A program made the position numbers and the translations under genes. From DYGX01 sp035325905 (GTDB lineage: Bacteria > Chloroflexota > Anaerolineae > Aggregatilineales > Aggregatilineaceae), in assembly GCA_035325905.1 (NCBI GenBank), contig DAOKYY010000097.1, positions 1 through 13,302 on the forward strand: DNA of 13,302 nt, given 5' to 3'. Shown here piece by piece: positions 13,227 to 13,302 of this stretch (position 1 is its first letter; each line of letters begins with the position of its first letter). The notes beneath the pieces were generated by a model. It was not told the origin of the DNA and searched no databases. It saw nothing but the letters and a program-made list of their open reading frames with translations.

Positions 13227-13273
13227 TTAGCGATTAGCGGTTAGCTCTTAGCCAAGGGCTAACCGCTAACCCT
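13227..13273. repeat. Heptad repeat and 12-base inverted repeat (TTAGCGGTTAGC family)
   Basis: Reading left to right, four 7-base units of the form NTTAGCN (from 13226) are followed by the reverse units (GGCTAAC, CGCTAAC). TTAGCGGTTAGC (13234-13245) and GCTAACCGCTAA (13258-13269) form a perfect 12-base stem with a 12-base loop. An alternative inner hairpin, TTAGCC/GGCTAA (13248-13253, 13257-13262), is possible. The first 20 bases match 903-922 at 18 positions. Beyond the repeat, 13274-13302 shows nothing I can assign. Confidence 0.7.
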
Positions 13274-13302
13274 TAAGTGCTCTGTCGAAATGATCTGGCG
13301 AA

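Noticed and set aside
13226..13273. CRISPR-like or tandem-repeat array
   Set aside because: Units are only 7 bases, with no spacers and no cas genes; it is better described as a small intergenic repeat.

Overview
The window looks like chromosomal DNA from a high-GC bacterium. I infer Chloroflexota, Anaerolineae-like. The clues are the GC-rich codon use, a lipoprotein linker built on a 'VVTATPxP' theme, a GHMP-kinase/nucleotidyltransferase fusion, and the general style of the lipoprotein and glycoside hydrolase. No phylogenetic marker in the window proves this. There are no tRNA, rRNA, CRISPR or insertion-sequence signals. The region is compact: ten genes lie on the minus strand, one is on the plus strand at the left edge, and no gap exceeds about 160 bases.

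Left edge (1-1634): a YgfZ/IBA57-type folate-binding protein (plus strand, cut by the window start) converges on an A-type Fe-S carrier (IscA/ErpA type). The carrier has its own good promoter, a strong ribosome binding site and a terminator-like hairpin. These two families cooperate in Fe-S assembly elsewhere, so the pairing probably has functional meaning.

Centre (1635-7672), read right to left on the minus strand: a fused sugar kinase/nucleotidyltransferase, a soluble PAS-type histidine kinase, a GNAT acetyltransferase, a homoserine-kinase-like GHMP protein and an MFS transporter. The first three are tightly packed (gaps of 34 and 3 bases) and probably cotranscribed. The homoserine kinase and MFS genes have a candidate promoter of their own. 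The MFS gene is odd: the well-placed ribosome binding site and ATG are followed six codons later by an in-frame TGA, and the long ORF resumes only at a GTG.

Right half (7831-13302), again minus strand: a large (alpha/alpha)6-barrel glycoside hydrolase of the GH63/MGH1-like type, a proline/threonine-rich lipoprotein with its own promoter and terminator, and a two-gene unit of a secreted beta-lactamase-fold protein followed by an AMMECR1-domain protein. The beta-lactamase-like protein appears to have lost its nucleophilic serine (Ala in the SxxK position), so it may be a pseudoenzyme.

A heptad-type repeat related to TTAGCGnTTAGCGG occurs beside both ends of the window, at 903-922 and 13227-13273, with a weaker relative near 7758-7823. 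The most unusual points are the kinase-nucleotidyltransferase fusion, the interrupted MFS start, the missing catalytic residues in two enzymes, the Cys-Gly tail on the Fe-S carrier and the dispersed repeat. I see no clear new defence or mobile system.
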